Shown here in pieces: positions 1 through 8,776 of a stretch of DNA of 64,000 nt (position 1 is the first letter of the stretch; the number at the start of each line of letters is the position of its first letter). The notes beneath the pieces were generated by a model. It had not been told where the DNA came from and did not search any database. It saw only the letters and a program-made list of their open reading frames with translations. Made by a program: the position numbers and the translations under genes. Source of the stretch: Marinobacter sediminum (lineage in GTDB: Bacteria; Pseudomonadota; Gammaproteobacteria; Pseudomonadales; Oleiphilaceae); contig NZ_JAGTWY010000001.1 in the NCBI RefSeq assembly GCF_023657445.1, positions 2,666,001 through 2,730,000 of the forward strand, in the 5' to 3' direction.

Positions 1-993
1 AGCCGTCTCTGGATAGACGCCCTCTACAATCAGCGTATGGACCAGTTCGCGATAACACAGCAGGCAGTCACGCCCGGTACTCGATAAACCCAGCGCCTCA
101 CTCAGCAAGGCATCCTGATCTTCCAGAATGAACCGCACAAAAGAGGCATGGTAAGGCGATACCAGACCGGTATCGTGCATGGAGCGGGCGAAGCCGGTAG
201 CTTCATTCTGAAGCGCCTGGGCATCCATGGATTCCAGACGCTGTTCGTAAACGACGATACCCGGATCTTCACTGCAGGCGCGCGTTGGCCCATACAGGCT
301 GGAAATCAGCCGGTCGGCACCTCGGCCAGCGCCGCCCAGATCCGCTTGCGAATCCGCGCGACACAGAGCGATCTGGGTAATCATTTTGCGCACATCCGAG
401 ACCTGAATCGGCCGCTGCTGGACTATGCGCCAGATTTCTTCGATCAGGCTGTCAATCACATGCTCATAGCCGATGTGATTGGCCACATACTGAACCAGGG
501 CCTGGCTAATCAGGGCGAGTCTGCCCTGCTCACGCTCGGCCTCGCCGGTCATACCGAACAAGAGACCCAGATTAATGGCCAGTACCTGCGTCAGGTAGTG
601 GTGTGCCTGTTCCGCCGACACCGTCGGGTGCAGGTAATGCCCCCGGGCGACGGCAAGCAATCGCAGCTCACTGCAAGCCTCTATGACGACCGTGTCGGCA
701 TTCTGGCTCTGAAGTGAGTAGGTGGTAAGGGTCGGGAGCAGAATACTGGGTTCGGCCCAGTCCGTGCCGGCAAAAATACCTGCCAGTTCGAGGCGCTGGG
801 CGCGTTCCTCAATAATCCTGCATCCCTCGGGCTGTAACAGAACCCTGCGGGCAATATCCAGCACACGTGGAAGCTTGCCGGCCTTCGCAAAAGACCGGCT
901 CTCTTCCAATGCCTGGATTGACTCATCCAGCTTCTGTACCAGCTTGTCAAAGTTGACTGCCGGCACTGCGTTGCCCGGTTGGTGATCGTTCAA
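1..993 (-). CDS. Hypothetical helical protein, C-terminus off the window
   Basis: An open frame of 331 codons runs off the left edge, so the C-terminus is missing. I chose a TTG start at 993: a TGA lies in frame just upstream and a GAGG ribosome site sits about 8 nt before it. The product begins NDHQPGNAVPAVNFDKL. It is rich in Leu, Ala, Glu and Gln, appears mostly alpha-helical and has no signal peptide or clear membrane segment. I recognise no catalytic motif and do not know the family. It lies 56 bp downstream of the ATP-grasp gene on the same strand, so the two are probably co-transcribed, which may link their functions. Confidence is high that it codes; function is unknown. Confidence 0.75.
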   Translation of the reverse strand, partial: MNDHQPGNAVPAVNFDKLVQKLDESIQALEESRSFAKAGKLPRVLDIARRVLLQPEGCRIIEERAQRLELAGIFAGTDWAEPSILLPTLTTYSLQSQNADTVVIEACSELRLLAVARGHYLHPTVSAEQAHHYLTQVLAINLGLLFGMTGEAEREQGRLALISQALVQYVANHIGYEHVIDSLIEEIWRIVQQRPIQVSDVRKMITQIALCRADSQADLGGAGRGADRLISSLYGPTRACSEDPGIVVYEQRLESMDAQALQNEATGFARSMHDTGLVSPYHASFVRFILEDQDALLSEALGLSSTGRDCLLCYRELVHTLIVEGVYPETA

Positions 994-1048
994 ACGATAA
1001 TCCTCAGGGCCTGGCACCAAACCCGATTGTTGTTAATCATTCTCCTGA

Positions 1049-2281
1049 TTATACATAGAAATCGAGTTCTTCCTGATGTTTCAGAAGATCCCGCATGGTG
1101 TAAGGATCATCACCGAAGAAATAGACCAGCCCCCAGTGCGTGCCGAAAGCAGTCCGCTTGGTAACGGTCTCCTCTACCGGCGGCGTCAACTCGTGAGACT
1201 CGAAATACTCGTGATTCTCGGTCTCTTCCGGAATTTCCAGCTTGCTGACCACCCGGCGGCGCGGATAGACACCGAAGCATCCGGCATAACCCTTGGCATC
1301 CACCACTTCTTTCGGGAAGAACGCTTTTACTTCCTCTTCCGTGGCCTTGGGATCGAAGGTCAGGATCAGGCCCTGATAGGCGTTGAAGCCATAGGCGCGC
1401 TCAAGCAACTCGAACACCTTGAAACCTGGCGGACGATACGCCACCTCACCGAAGTACATGGTCCTGTCGCTGGTCACGAAGTACTCGGGGTGAATAAAGC
1501 CAAACTCAATATCAAAGGTCTTGATCAGCTTTTCGATTTCACCCTTGATCTGCTCACGGTACTTCTCAAGATCCGGCGTCGCGGGGACGAACACTGAATA
1601 GCCGAGAGTGACGTATTCCGAGATGTTCAGAAACGCAATTTTACCGTTGTGGACCCAGGCCTCGACCGCGAATTCCCAGCCGTCCAGGTGAGATTCCATG
1701 AGAACAGGAAACTCTTCTTCCGGGATGGTATCCACCTCATCAGGGGTACGGATCACCCTGTGACCAAGGCAACCTGCCTTGTCAAAAGCCTTGAGGTGGA
1801 TCGGGTCGTTCGGGTCACCATCCAGTTTGAGCAAGGTCTGGTTAACACGCTTCAGGAAACGGATTACGTCGCCCTTGTCGTGAGCCTCCTCAAAAATACC
1901 CACCCGGATACCGCCGAGCTGGGCACGACGCTTCATCAGGGCCTTGTCACGCAACAGCATGGCCTGGCCGAACAGGCGTGGCTTGTCCATCAACACCGAG
2001 TTGATAGCACCCGCCCACTCTACTGTCTCTTCAAACAACGGAATGGCCACATCTACGCCCATGTCCTTCAGCGTCTGGGCGATCTCTACGGAGCGGTCAT
2101 TCAGGCGCTCGAAGTTCCAGGGCACGTAGGGAATGTCGTGCTCTTCGCAGTAGGCTTCCGCCCAATCCGGGGCGACAACCACATAGCGACGGTCGAATTT
2201 GTCTGCAGCTTCTACAGCATTCAGACTCCAACCCAGGAGTGCTACGTACCCCTTGTCCGGATTGTATTTATGTTCGCTCAT
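1049..2281 (-). CDS. ATP-grasp domain protein
   Basis: A 410-residue ATP-grasp family protein. These enzymes join a carboxylate to an amine or thiol through an acyl-phosphate. The N-terminal third resembles a pre-ATP-grasp domain (GYVALLGWSLNAVEAADKF). The central part has the acidic nucleotide and metal-binding stretches (FPVLMESHLDGWEFAVEAWV; FGFIHPEYFV; YFGEVAYRPPG). The frame extends upstream to 2326, but the ATG at 2281 has a strong AGGAGAG site 5-6 nt away and is preferred. A terminator separates it from mqo, so it needs its own promoter. It probably forms an operon with the unknown gene downstream. The substrate cannot be read from sequence. Confidence 0.85.
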   Translation of the reverse strand: MSEHKYNPDKGYVALLGWSLNAVEAADKFDRRYVVVAPDWAEAYCEEHDIPYVPWNFERLNDRSVEIAQTLKDMGVDVAIPLFEETVEWAGAINSVLMDKPRLFGQAMLLRDKALMKRRAQLGGIRVGIFEEAHDKGDVIRFLKRVNQTLLKLDGDPNDPIHLKAFDKAGCLGHRVIRTPDEVDTIPEEEFPVLMESHLDGWEFAVEAWVHNGKIAFLNISEYVTLGYSVFVPATPDLEKYREQIKGEIEKLIKTFDIEFGFIHPEYFVTSDRTMYFGEVAYRPPGFKVFELLERAYGFNAYQGLILTFDPKATEEEVKAFFPKEVVDAKGYAGCFGVYPRRRVVSKLEIPEETENHEYFESHELTPPVEETVTKRTAFGTHWGLVYFFGDDPYTMRDLLKHQEELDFYV

Positions 2282-2360
2282 AGGCTCTCTCCTTTGCGTG
2301 GAAATGACCACAACCCTACGCATCACCTTGAAAATCGCAAACCAGACTGACCCGAAAACG

Positions 2361-2408
2361 AAAAAAGCACTGCAAGTGCAGGTTTTTAAACCGCCACTCG
2401 CAGTGCTT
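2361..2408 (-). terminator. Rho-independent terminator of mqo
   Basis: Arms at 2365-2378 and 2395-2408 form a 14-bp stem with one mismatch. Read on the minus strand, the stem is followed by a run of six T. It lies 27 bp past the mqo stop and before the ATP-grasp gene. Confidence 0.85.
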
Positions 2409-2434
2409 AAGGCCTCTTATATCGATTGGGAATA

Positions 2435-3916
2435 TCAGGTCAGTTTCAGGGTAGAGAGCGTCCGCTCGCGCACTTTTGTCAGCAATTCCTCGTCATTTAC
2501 CAGCGATTGGCCATAGGACGGAATCAGGGTTTTCAGCCGTTCCTGCCATTCTGCTGTCTTCAGGCTCTCGGGGAAGCAACGCTCAAGTACCGTAAGCATG
2601 GCGTTGGCAGCGGTCGATGCCCCCGGCGAAGCACCCAACAGCGCCGCCAACGTTCCGTCTTTGGCCGCGACGATCTCGGTACCGAATTCAAGCTTGCCGC
2701 CACCACCGTCGACCTGCTTGATAATCTGGACCCTCTGACCCGCCATTTTCAGCTCCCAATCATCCTCACGGGCATCCGGGAAGAAGTTGCGGAGTGAGGC
2801 TACACGGTCGCCGTGGGACTGGAACACCTCGCCGATCAGATACCGGGTGAGGTCCATGTTGCTCTTGCTCACCGATAGCATCGGACGCAGGTTGGTCGGC
2901 TTCACAGAACCTAACAGATCAAAGATCGACCCCTTCTTCAGGAAACGGGTCGTGAAGCCGGCAAATGGGCCAAACAGCAGTGCCGGTTCGCCGTTGATGA
3001 TCCGGGTATCCAGGTGCGGTACTGACATCGGCGGCGCGCCGATCGGAGCCTTTCCGTATACCTTGGAGTGATGCTGCTCGACGATCTCCGGCTTGCGACA
3101 TACCAGCCACTGCCCACTCACCGGGAAGCCGCCGTATCCGCGTGCCTCTTCAATGCCGGATTTCTGCAGCATCGGCAACGCTCCGCCACCCGCGCCCAGG
3201 AAGACGAAACCGGCCTCGAGCTTGGTCAGCTCACCAGTCTTCTGGTTTCTCACCCGGACTTTCCAGCGGCCATTGTCGCGCTGGTCGATATAGTGCACCG
3301 GGCTGCTCAGCATCAACTCAAAGTTAGGCTGGCTTTCGAGATGCTTCACCATGCTGCGGGTGAGGGATCCGAAATCGACATCGGCGCCGTGCCTTATCCG
3401 GGTAGCGGCAACGCGCTGCATTGGATCCCGATGCTTGACCACCAGCGGCATCCACTGTTCAAGCTCTTCCGGGGATTCGGTGTATTCCATATCCCGGAAC
3501 AGGTGATGGGCACTCAGCCGCTCGTAGCGTCGCTTCAGGAAAGCCACATCTTTCTCGCCCCAGACAAAACTCTGGTGCGGCGTGCGGTTTATGAAGGTCT
3601 CGGGGTCGGGCAGCATGCCCTGCTCTACCAGATAGGACCAGAGCTGAAGTGACACTTCGAACTGGGCATTGATCTTGAGGGCCCGGTCAATGGCCACATC
3701 ACCATCTTCGGTTTCCGGAGTGTAGTTAAGCTCGCAGTAGCCGGCGTGACCGGTGCCTGCGTTGTTCCAACCGTCCGTGCTTTCATGGGCAACGTGGTCG
3801 AGACGCTCCACCATGACAATATCCAGGGAGGGATCGAGCTGCCTGAGCATCATGCCGAGGGTGGCGCTCATGACGCCACCACCGACCAGCACTACGTCTG
3901 CCTGTCTAGCGGCCAT
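2435..3916 (-). CDS. mqo: Malate:quinone oxidoreductase
   Basis: A 493-residue membrane-associated FAD enzyme that oxidises malate to oxaloacetate and passes electrons to quinone, bypassing NAD malate dehydrogenase in the TCA cycle. The N-terminus has the FAD-binding fold (ADVVLVGGGVMSATLGMML), followed by family stretches HESTDGWNNAGTGHAGYCEL and VFLGAGGGALPMLQKSGI. The C-terminal region LGASPGASTAANAML is also typical. Length matches the family. The ATG at 3916 has an AGGA site about 10 nt upstream. It is transcribed alone and ends at a clear terminator. The Mqo assignment is secure. Confidence 0.96.
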   Translation of the reverse strand: MAARQADVVLVGGGVMSATLGMMLRQLDPSLDIVMVERLDHVAHESTDGWNNAGTGHAGYCELNYTPETEDGDVAIDRALKINAQFEVSLQLWSYLVEQGMLPDPETFINRTPHQSFVWGEKDVAFLKRRYERLSAHHLFRDMEYTESPEELEQWMPLVVKHRDPMQRVAATRIRHGADVDFGSLTRSMVKHLESQPNFELMLSSPVHYIDQRDNGRWKVRVRNQKTGELTKLEAGFVFLGAGGGALPMLQKSGIEEARGYGGFPVSGQWLVCRKPEIVEQHHSKVYGKAPIGAPPMSVPHLDTRIINGEPALLFGPFAGFTTRFLKKGSIFDLLGSVKPTNLRPMLSVSKSNMDLTRYLIGEVFQSHGDRVASLRNFFPDAREDDWELKMAGQRVQIIKQVDGGGGKLEFGTEIVAAKDGTLAALLGASPGASTAANAMLTVLERCFPESLKTAEWQERLKTLIPSYGQSLVNDEELLTKVRERTLSTLKLT

Positions 3917-4239
3917 TGGTTCATTTCCTAGCTGGTTTTGAGCTTGTGTACCCCTCCACGATCAGCAGAGGAGCCTGTCGGAAGCCGGTCGAGCGCAAGG
4001 TAAAAGACGCTGCCGTTTGCCTCCTGTCTGAATTTGGCGGTAATTATCCCGATTTTCGCCAGAATAATAAATTGCGTATGTCAATCATTGCAGCCAAGGA
4101 GCTTTCGGCCACGACCTGGATCATACTTGCGACCTACGAACAGTAGCCCGCCCAGGTTCAAAGGTCTAAAATCCCGCGGCACATTTTCTTTTGGCCTCAC
4201 CCGGCCTTTGTTCCTGAAAACCTGGACGGGATTTCCGCA
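3917..4239. other. Intergenic region between divergent mqo and nhaD
   Basis: These 323 bp separate divergent genes and must hold both promoters. I see no gene, RNA motif or convincing promoter element. The stretch around 4060-4090 is AT-rich relative to its surroundings. Confidence 0.5.
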
Positions 4240-5490
4240 ATGTCTCCCCTTGAATATGTTCTGATTACTCTGGCTGTCTTGGCGCTACTTGGCGTTATTT
4301 TTGAAGAAGTCACCCACGTTAACAAGGCCAAGGTAACGCTGTTCTTTGGCACCCTGAGCTGGATTATCCTGTTTCTTGTCAGCGACAGTGAGGGTGAGAC
4401 CTCTTCCATTACCACGGGCCTTTCCGAAAGTATTGCTGAAATAGCGGGTCTGTGGCTGTTCCTCGTTTCGGCAATGACATTCGTCGCTTACCTGAACAAG
4501 AAGGGAATGATCGAAAATCTGATTTACCTGATCATGCCGAAGCAGGTGAGCGAGCGAAAACTGCTGTTCCTGACCGGCCTCTTCTGCTTCATTTTCTCCT
4601 CTTTAGCAGACAATATCACCGCCACTTTAGTCTCATGCTCACTGATTCTTTCCCTGGATCTTGAGCTCAAAAAACGCCTTCAGTTCATCACGCTGGTGAT
4701 CTTTGCGGTGAACTCGGGAGGCGTATCCCTGATCACCGGCGACGTCACCACGCTGATGATATTCCTGGCCCACAAGGTTGATATACTGACGCTGCTGACC
4801 CTCGCGGTCCCTGCCTCAGTGACCGTTTTCGTGCTCGCGGTCTTCCTCTCAAGGGGGCTGACAGGCACCGTCACTCTCCGGTCCACGAAATCGGAAATCC
4901 GGCCAGTCGACGCGGTGATCAGTGCCCTCTTTTTGTTAACAATCCTGTGCACCATTGCCGGTAATGCCCTGTTCAGTGTGCCCCCCGTTCTGACCTTCCT
5001 TTTCGGGCTGTCCATCATGTTCCTGGTGTCCAGATTCATGAGCGACGATAATGACCTCGATCCGATCCTGGAGTATATACGGGCCATCGAGTTCGAAACG
5101 CTGCTGTTCTTTCTCGGCATCCTGCTGCTGGTGGGCATGCTCAAGGAAATACATGCCCTGGATTCGTTCGTGGCTATCTACGACGTGCTCCCACCCCTCT
5201 ATGCCAATTACCTGATGGGAATTTTCTCCGCGGTGATTGATAACGTTCCGCTGACGGCGGCCCTGCTCAAGGCCGGCATTGAAATGAGCCGGGGCGAATG
5301 GATGGGCCTGACCTATGCCGTTGGCGTTGGCGGCTCGCTGCTGATTATCGGCTCAGCGGCCGGAATTGTGGCCATGAGCAAGATCGAGGGGCTGACCTTT
5401 GGCCGCTACATGCGGTATCTTGCCCATCTTTTGGCGGCTTATACCCTGGGTTACGCAGGCGTTTATATGCTCGGAAGTTTCATCCACTGA
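4240..5490 (+). CDS. nhaD: Na+/H+ antiporter, NhaD family
   Basis: A 416-residue inner-membrane protein with about a dozen hydrophobic segments. It exchanges cytoplasmic Na+ or Li+ for protons, supporting salt and alkali tolerance. The stretch SSLADNITATLVSCSLIL and the segment IDNVPLTAALLKAGIEMS carry the conserved polar and acidic residues of this ion-transporter superfamily. ATG at 4240 is the natural start. The next gene, a Na+/Ca2+ exchanger, follows after 9 bp in the same direction, so the two probably form a cation-homeostasis operon. NhaD fits the size and motifs best; another member of the ion-transporter superfamily is less likely. Confidence 0.88.
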   Translation: MSPLEYVLITLAVLALLGVIFEEVTHVNKAKVTLFFGTLSWIILFLVSDSEGETSSITTGLSESIAEIAGLWLFLVSAMTFVAYLNKKGMIENLIYLIMPKQVSERKLLFLTGLFCFIFSSLADNITATLVSCSLILSLDLELKKRLQFITLVIFAVNSGGVSLITGDVTTLMIFLAHKVDILTLLTLAVPASVTVFVLAVFLSRGLTGTVTLRSTKSEIRPVDAVISALFLLTILCTIAGNALFSVPPVLTFLFGLSIMFLVSRFMSDDNDLDPILEYIRAIEFETLLFFLGILLLVGMLKEIHALDSFVAIYDVLPPLYANYLMGIFSAVIDNVPLTAALLKAGIEMSRGEWMGLTYAVGVGGSLLIIGSAAGIVAMSKIEGLTFGRYMRYLAHLLAAYTLGYAGVYMLGSFIH

Positions 5491-5499
5491 GGTTTTTCT

Positions 5500-6483
5500 A
5501 TGTTAATGGCATTTGGCGCTATCGCCACCGGCCTGGTGCTCCTGGTCTGGAGTGCTGACAAATTCGTGGAAGGCGCGGCCGCCACTGCCAAGCATCTGGG
5601 CATGCCCACATTACTCATCGGGATGGTAATCATCGGTTTCGGCACCTCTGCGCCGGAACTGGCGGTTTCCGCCATGGCCGCCGCCGACGGCAACCCCGGC
5701 CTGGCACTGGGCAACGGCTACGGTTCGAATATCACTAACATTGCCCTGATTGTGGGTCTGACAGCAGTCATCGCCCCGATAGCAGTGCATTCGCAGGTCA
5801 TCCGCAAAGAGCTGCCATTATTGGTCGTGCTGACACTGATTGCCGGTGTACAGCTGATAGACGGCGAGCTGACTCGGCTGGATGGCTGGGTACTTCTTGG
5901 CGTATTCGCAGTCGTGATGGGCTGGTCCATTTTCCAGGGCATGAAAGGCAACGCTGACTCACTCGCAGGGGACACAGATGCAGAAGTGATTGCCCACCCC
6001 ATGCCACTGAAAACCGCCGTTATGTGGCTGGTTATTGGTCTGGTGCTGCTGGTTGTCAGTTCCCGCCTGCTGGTCTGGGGCGCAGTTACCATTGCCCAGA
6101 GCCTGGGCGTCAGTGACCTGGTCATCGGGCTGACCATTGTTGCTATCGGTACGTCGCTGCCTGAGCTGGCCTCTGCACTGGCTGCAGTAAAGAAAAATGA
6201 GCATGACCTGATCCTTGGCAATATTCTGGGCTCGGGTATTTTTAACACCCTGGCCGTAGTCGGGCTGGCAGCGGCCATCAAGCCAATGACGGTGGACCCG
6301 GAGGTCCTGTACCGGGACTGGACGCTCATGCTGGCACTGACAATTGGGCTCCTGGTAATGGGCTTTGGCCTTACAGGCTGGCGAAAAGTCATCAGCCGGG
6401 TCGATGGCGGCGTATTGTTGCTGGTATACCTGGCCTACACAGGCTACCTGCTGTCCACCGTGGTAGCCGCCTCGACAGCCTGA
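5500..6483 (+). CDS. Calcium/sodium antiporter (YrbG/CaCA family)
   Basis: A 327-residue integral membrane exchanger of the cation/Ca2+ superfamily. The two inverted alpha-repeats are visible: GFGTSAPELAVSAMAAA with GLALGNGYGSNITN in the first half, and AIGTSLPELASALAAV with LILGNILGSGIFN in the second. The acidic residues in these repeats bind the ions. Ten or so membrane segments are evident and the length matches the YrbG family. The start at 5500 has a GAGG site 7 nt upstream and follows nhaD by 9 bp, suggesting one transcript. The exact ion stoichiometry cannot be inferred. Confidence 0.92.
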   Translation: MLMAFGAIATGLVLLVWSADKFVEGAAATAKHLGMPTLLIGMVIIGFGTSAPELAVSAMAAADGNPGLALGNGYGSNITNIALIVGLTAVIAPIAVHSQVIRKELPLLVVLTLIAGVQLIDGELTRLDGWVLLGVFAVVMGWSIFQGMKGNADSLAGDTDAEVIAHPMPLKTAVMWLVIGLVLLVVSSRLLVWGAVTIAQSLGVSDLVIGLTIVAIGTSLPELASALAAVKKNEHDLILGNILGSGIFNTLAVVGLAAAIKPMTVDPEVLYRDWTLMLALTIGLLVMGFGLTGWRKVISRVDGGVLLLVYLAYTGYLLSTVVAASTA

Positions 6484-6509
6484 CCCAACCGGACTGTGGC
6501 GGGGTTGAG

Positions 6510-7274
6510 CTACTCAGCCTCGCCGTCACCCAGCAAAGACTCGAGCCGCCCCCGCACGTCCAACATCACTTCATCAAGATCCGCTTTGGTTTTACCGGCG
6601 GTATCCAATGGCTTCCCGACACGAACGTCCACAGGTTGCCCAAGGTTGATCTGCCACGTCCGGGCCGGCAGCACCTTATGGATCCCCCGGATAGCGACTG
6701 GCACAATTACCGCCTCCGTATCCAGTGCCAGGTGAAAGCAGCCCTTCTTGAATGGCAGCAGCTTACCATCGGGCGAACGGGTTCCCTCCGGCGCCGCCCA
6801 TAACACGATACCGCTTTCCATCATCTGACGGGCATGCTCAAGATCTTTGACCGCACGCTGACGATCGGAACGGTCCACCGATGGAAATTCCGCTGCACGC
6901 ATGGCCTGCCCCAGCAGAGGGATACTGAACAGCTCTTTCTTGGCAAGCATACGAACGGACCCCGGCAGAGAGACAAAGGTCACCGGAATATCGTAGTGGC
7001 TGGCGTGGGTGCACATAATGATGTAACGACGACCATCGCCAAATTCCGGCACCTCCCCGCGCACTGCGAGGCTGGCACGGACCAGTCGTAACACTGCCGC
7101 TGCCCACTCCTGGCAATATTTGTCCACGATGGGCCGATGAAGCTTACCGAAGAGGGCCCTGAGCAATATCAACAGTGAATAGAGGGCTGTCAGCCCAACC
7201 GTACCCAGAACCACGCCAGCGCGCCGAAGCATGGTTGCGGATTCTGTCAACGGGTTCATTTTCAGTCGAATCAT
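6510..7274 (-). CDS. plsC: 1-acyl-sn-glycerol-3-phosphate acyltransferase
   Basis: A 254-residue acyltransferase that makes phosphatidic acid from lysophosphatidic acid at the inner membrane. The catalytic HX4D motif is His90-ASHY-Asp95, and the substrate-binding block APEGTRS follows, then PFKKGCFHLA. A hydrophobic anchor lies near residues 20-40. The frame opens further upstream with a TTG at 7295, but ATG at 7274 is preferred because a GGAAGGGG stretch precedes it by about 10 nt. It converges on the exchanger gene with a 26-bp gap and no evident terminator. A lysophospholipid or ornithine-lipid acyltransferase is possible but less likely. Confidence 0.88.
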   Translation of the reverse strand: MIRLKMNPLTESATMLRRAGVVLGTVGLTALYSLLILLRALFGKLHRPIVDKYCQEWAAAVLRLVRASLAVRGEVPEFGDGRRYIIMCTHASHYDIPVTFVSLPGSVRMLAKKELFSIPLLGQAMRAAEFPSVDRSDRQRAVKDLEHARQMMESGIVLWAAPEGTRSPDGKLLPFKKGCFHLALDTEAVIVPVAIRGIHKVLPARTWQINLGQPVDVRVGKPLDTAGKTKADLDEVMLDVRGRLESLLGDGEAE

Positions 7275-7432
7275 CGGAGCAGCACCCCTTCCCAATCCTT
7301 TCCGGCCAGCCGGGACCTTACAAGAGCCTCCGATTAATTAGAAGGTGCCAGGTAAATCACCAACTCCCCTGGCAGCCACAACCTGGATGAACTGGCGCTC
7401 TGTGTTTCTTCGGTGACCAGCGGAAAGTAATA

Positions 7433-7459
7433 AAAAACGGGGCGTTGAGCCCCGTTTTT
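7433..7459 (-). terminator. Rho-independent terminator of msrA-msrB
   Basis: A perfect 11-bp stem (AAAAACGGGGC with its complement) and a 5-nt loop sit just past the msrB stop. T-runs are present on both strands, so it could work in both directions. Confidence 0.9.
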
Positions 7460-7461
7460 AT

Positions 7462-7887
7462 CTAACCGTTTTCCTTGAACACCATCGCAATGGAATTCAG
7501 GCAGTAACGCTGGCCGCTGGGAGGCGGCCCGTCAGGAAACACGTGCCCCAGATGGCTGTCGCAACGGGGGCAGCGAATCTCGGTGCGGGTCATGCCCATA
7601 CTGCTGTCTTCCAGATAACGGATATGCTCCGGGTCGAAGGACTGGAAGAAGCTTGGCCAGCCAGTGCCAGAATCAAACTTCGAATCCGAACTGAACAACG
7701 GCAAATCACACAGGCGACAGTGGTAAACACCGGCTGTCTTGTTGTCCAGCAGAGTCCCGCAAAACGGGTGCTCCGTGCCGTGATCCAGCAATACCTTCCG
7801 CTCTTCCGGCGTAAGGTCCGCCGCTTTCTCGTCAATATCCGCTTTGGTAAGCGGTGTCAGGTCATAACCTGCAGCAGACACACTCAT
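7462..7887 (-). CDS. msrB: Peptide-methionine (R)-S-oxide reductase
   Basis: A 141-residue MsrB that reduces methionine-R-sulfoxide in oxidised proteins. The zinc ligands are Cys57/Cys60 (CRLC) and Cys106/Cys109 (CPRC). The catalytic Cys129 lies in RYCLNS, and GTGWPSF is the conserved substrate loop. There is no signal peptide, so it acts in the cytoplasm. It follows msrA by 11 bp on the same strand, so both stereoisomer-specific repair enzymes are made together, and a terminator ends the pair. Confidence 0.96.
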   Translation of the reverse strand: MSVSAAGYDLTPLTKADIDEKAADLTPEERKVLLDHGTEHPFCGTLLDNKTAGVYHCRLCDLPLFSSDSKFDSGTGWPSFFQSFDPEHIRYLEDSSMGMTRTEIRCPRCDSHLGHVFPDGPPPSGQRYCLNSIAMVFKENG

Positions 7888-7898
7888 CGTTTAGCTCC

Positions 7899-8561
7899 TC
7901 AGGCCATGTTGTCAGGGTTGTTGTCACTGTCATCGGCGTACTCGGGTTTCAACCGGTCACCGTAGCTATGCACCAGCTTTTCCATTTTCGGGGCTGCTAC
8001 TGCCATGATATAAGGCTGGTAGGGATTCCGGGCGGCAAAATTCTGGTGGTAGGCCTCAGCCGGATAGAACGCCTCAAGCGGTTCGAGCGTTGTCACTATA
8101 GGATCCGGATACACATCGGCCGCAACCAGTTGCCGGATGTAGGCCTCCGCCACCTGTTTCTGTTCCGGCGTTTCATAAAAAATGGCAGAACGGTACTGGG
8201 TACCTCGGTCATTTCCTTGCCGGTTCAGTTGCGTCGGGTCATGGGCCACCGAGAAAAAGACCTTGAGCAATTCGCCAAAGCTGACCTTCGAAGGGTCGTA
8301 ATGGACATCCACAACTTCGGCGTGGCCGGTGGCCCCGGTGCAGACGGCTTCGTAATTAGCGGTATCTGCGCTCCCCCCGGCATACCCGGATTCCACTTTC
8401 TCGACACCGTCCATGGCCAGAAATACCGCCTCGACGCACCAGAAGCAGCCGCCAGCAAGAACCAGCCGGGCTTCGCTGCCTGCTTGCCTCATGTCCTGTT
8501 CGGGATCGGGAAAACGGCTTCGGGGCACGTTCAGCCCGGGAATATCACATGATGTCGCCAT
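7899..8561 (-). CDS. msrA: Peptide-methionine (S)-S-oxide reductase
   Basis: A 220-residue MsrA that repairs methionine-S-sulfoxide. The catalytic motif GCFWC holds Cys39 as nucleophile, and the family block YAGGSADTANYEAVCTGATGH follows. The C-terminal QPYIMAVAAPKMEKL also fits. A TTG at 8579 would lengthen the protein by six residues, but ATG at 8561 has GAGGG 4-5 nt upstream and is preferred. First gene of the msrA-msrB pair. Confidence 0.95.
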   Translation of the reverse strand: MATSCDIPGLNVPRSRFPDPEQDMRQAGSEARLVLAGGCFWCVEAVFLAMDGVEKVESGYAGGSADTANYEAVCTGATGHAEVVDVHYDPSKVSFGELLKVFFSVAHDPTQLNRQGNDRGTQYRSAIFYETPEQKQVAEAYIRQLVAADVYPDPIVTTLEPLEAFYPAEAYHQNFAARNPYQPYIMAVAAPKMEKLVHSYGDRLKPEYADDSDNNPDNMA

Positions 8562-8776
8562 GTTGCCCTCGATGCTCAAGATGAATGTATTGGGACGTTT
8601 TAATACTATGAATTGTGGCTTTTACGGTGTGGTTTTACCAATGGCTCAATCGCTGTCCGGGAATATGAACATTCTGACGTTTCGGTTGCATCCCCCGGAG
8701 GCCGAACCATAATGAAACATAGGGTTTGCCACAATGCGAATTGGCAGTCGCCCGCTCGACATATCAAGGAAAAAAT

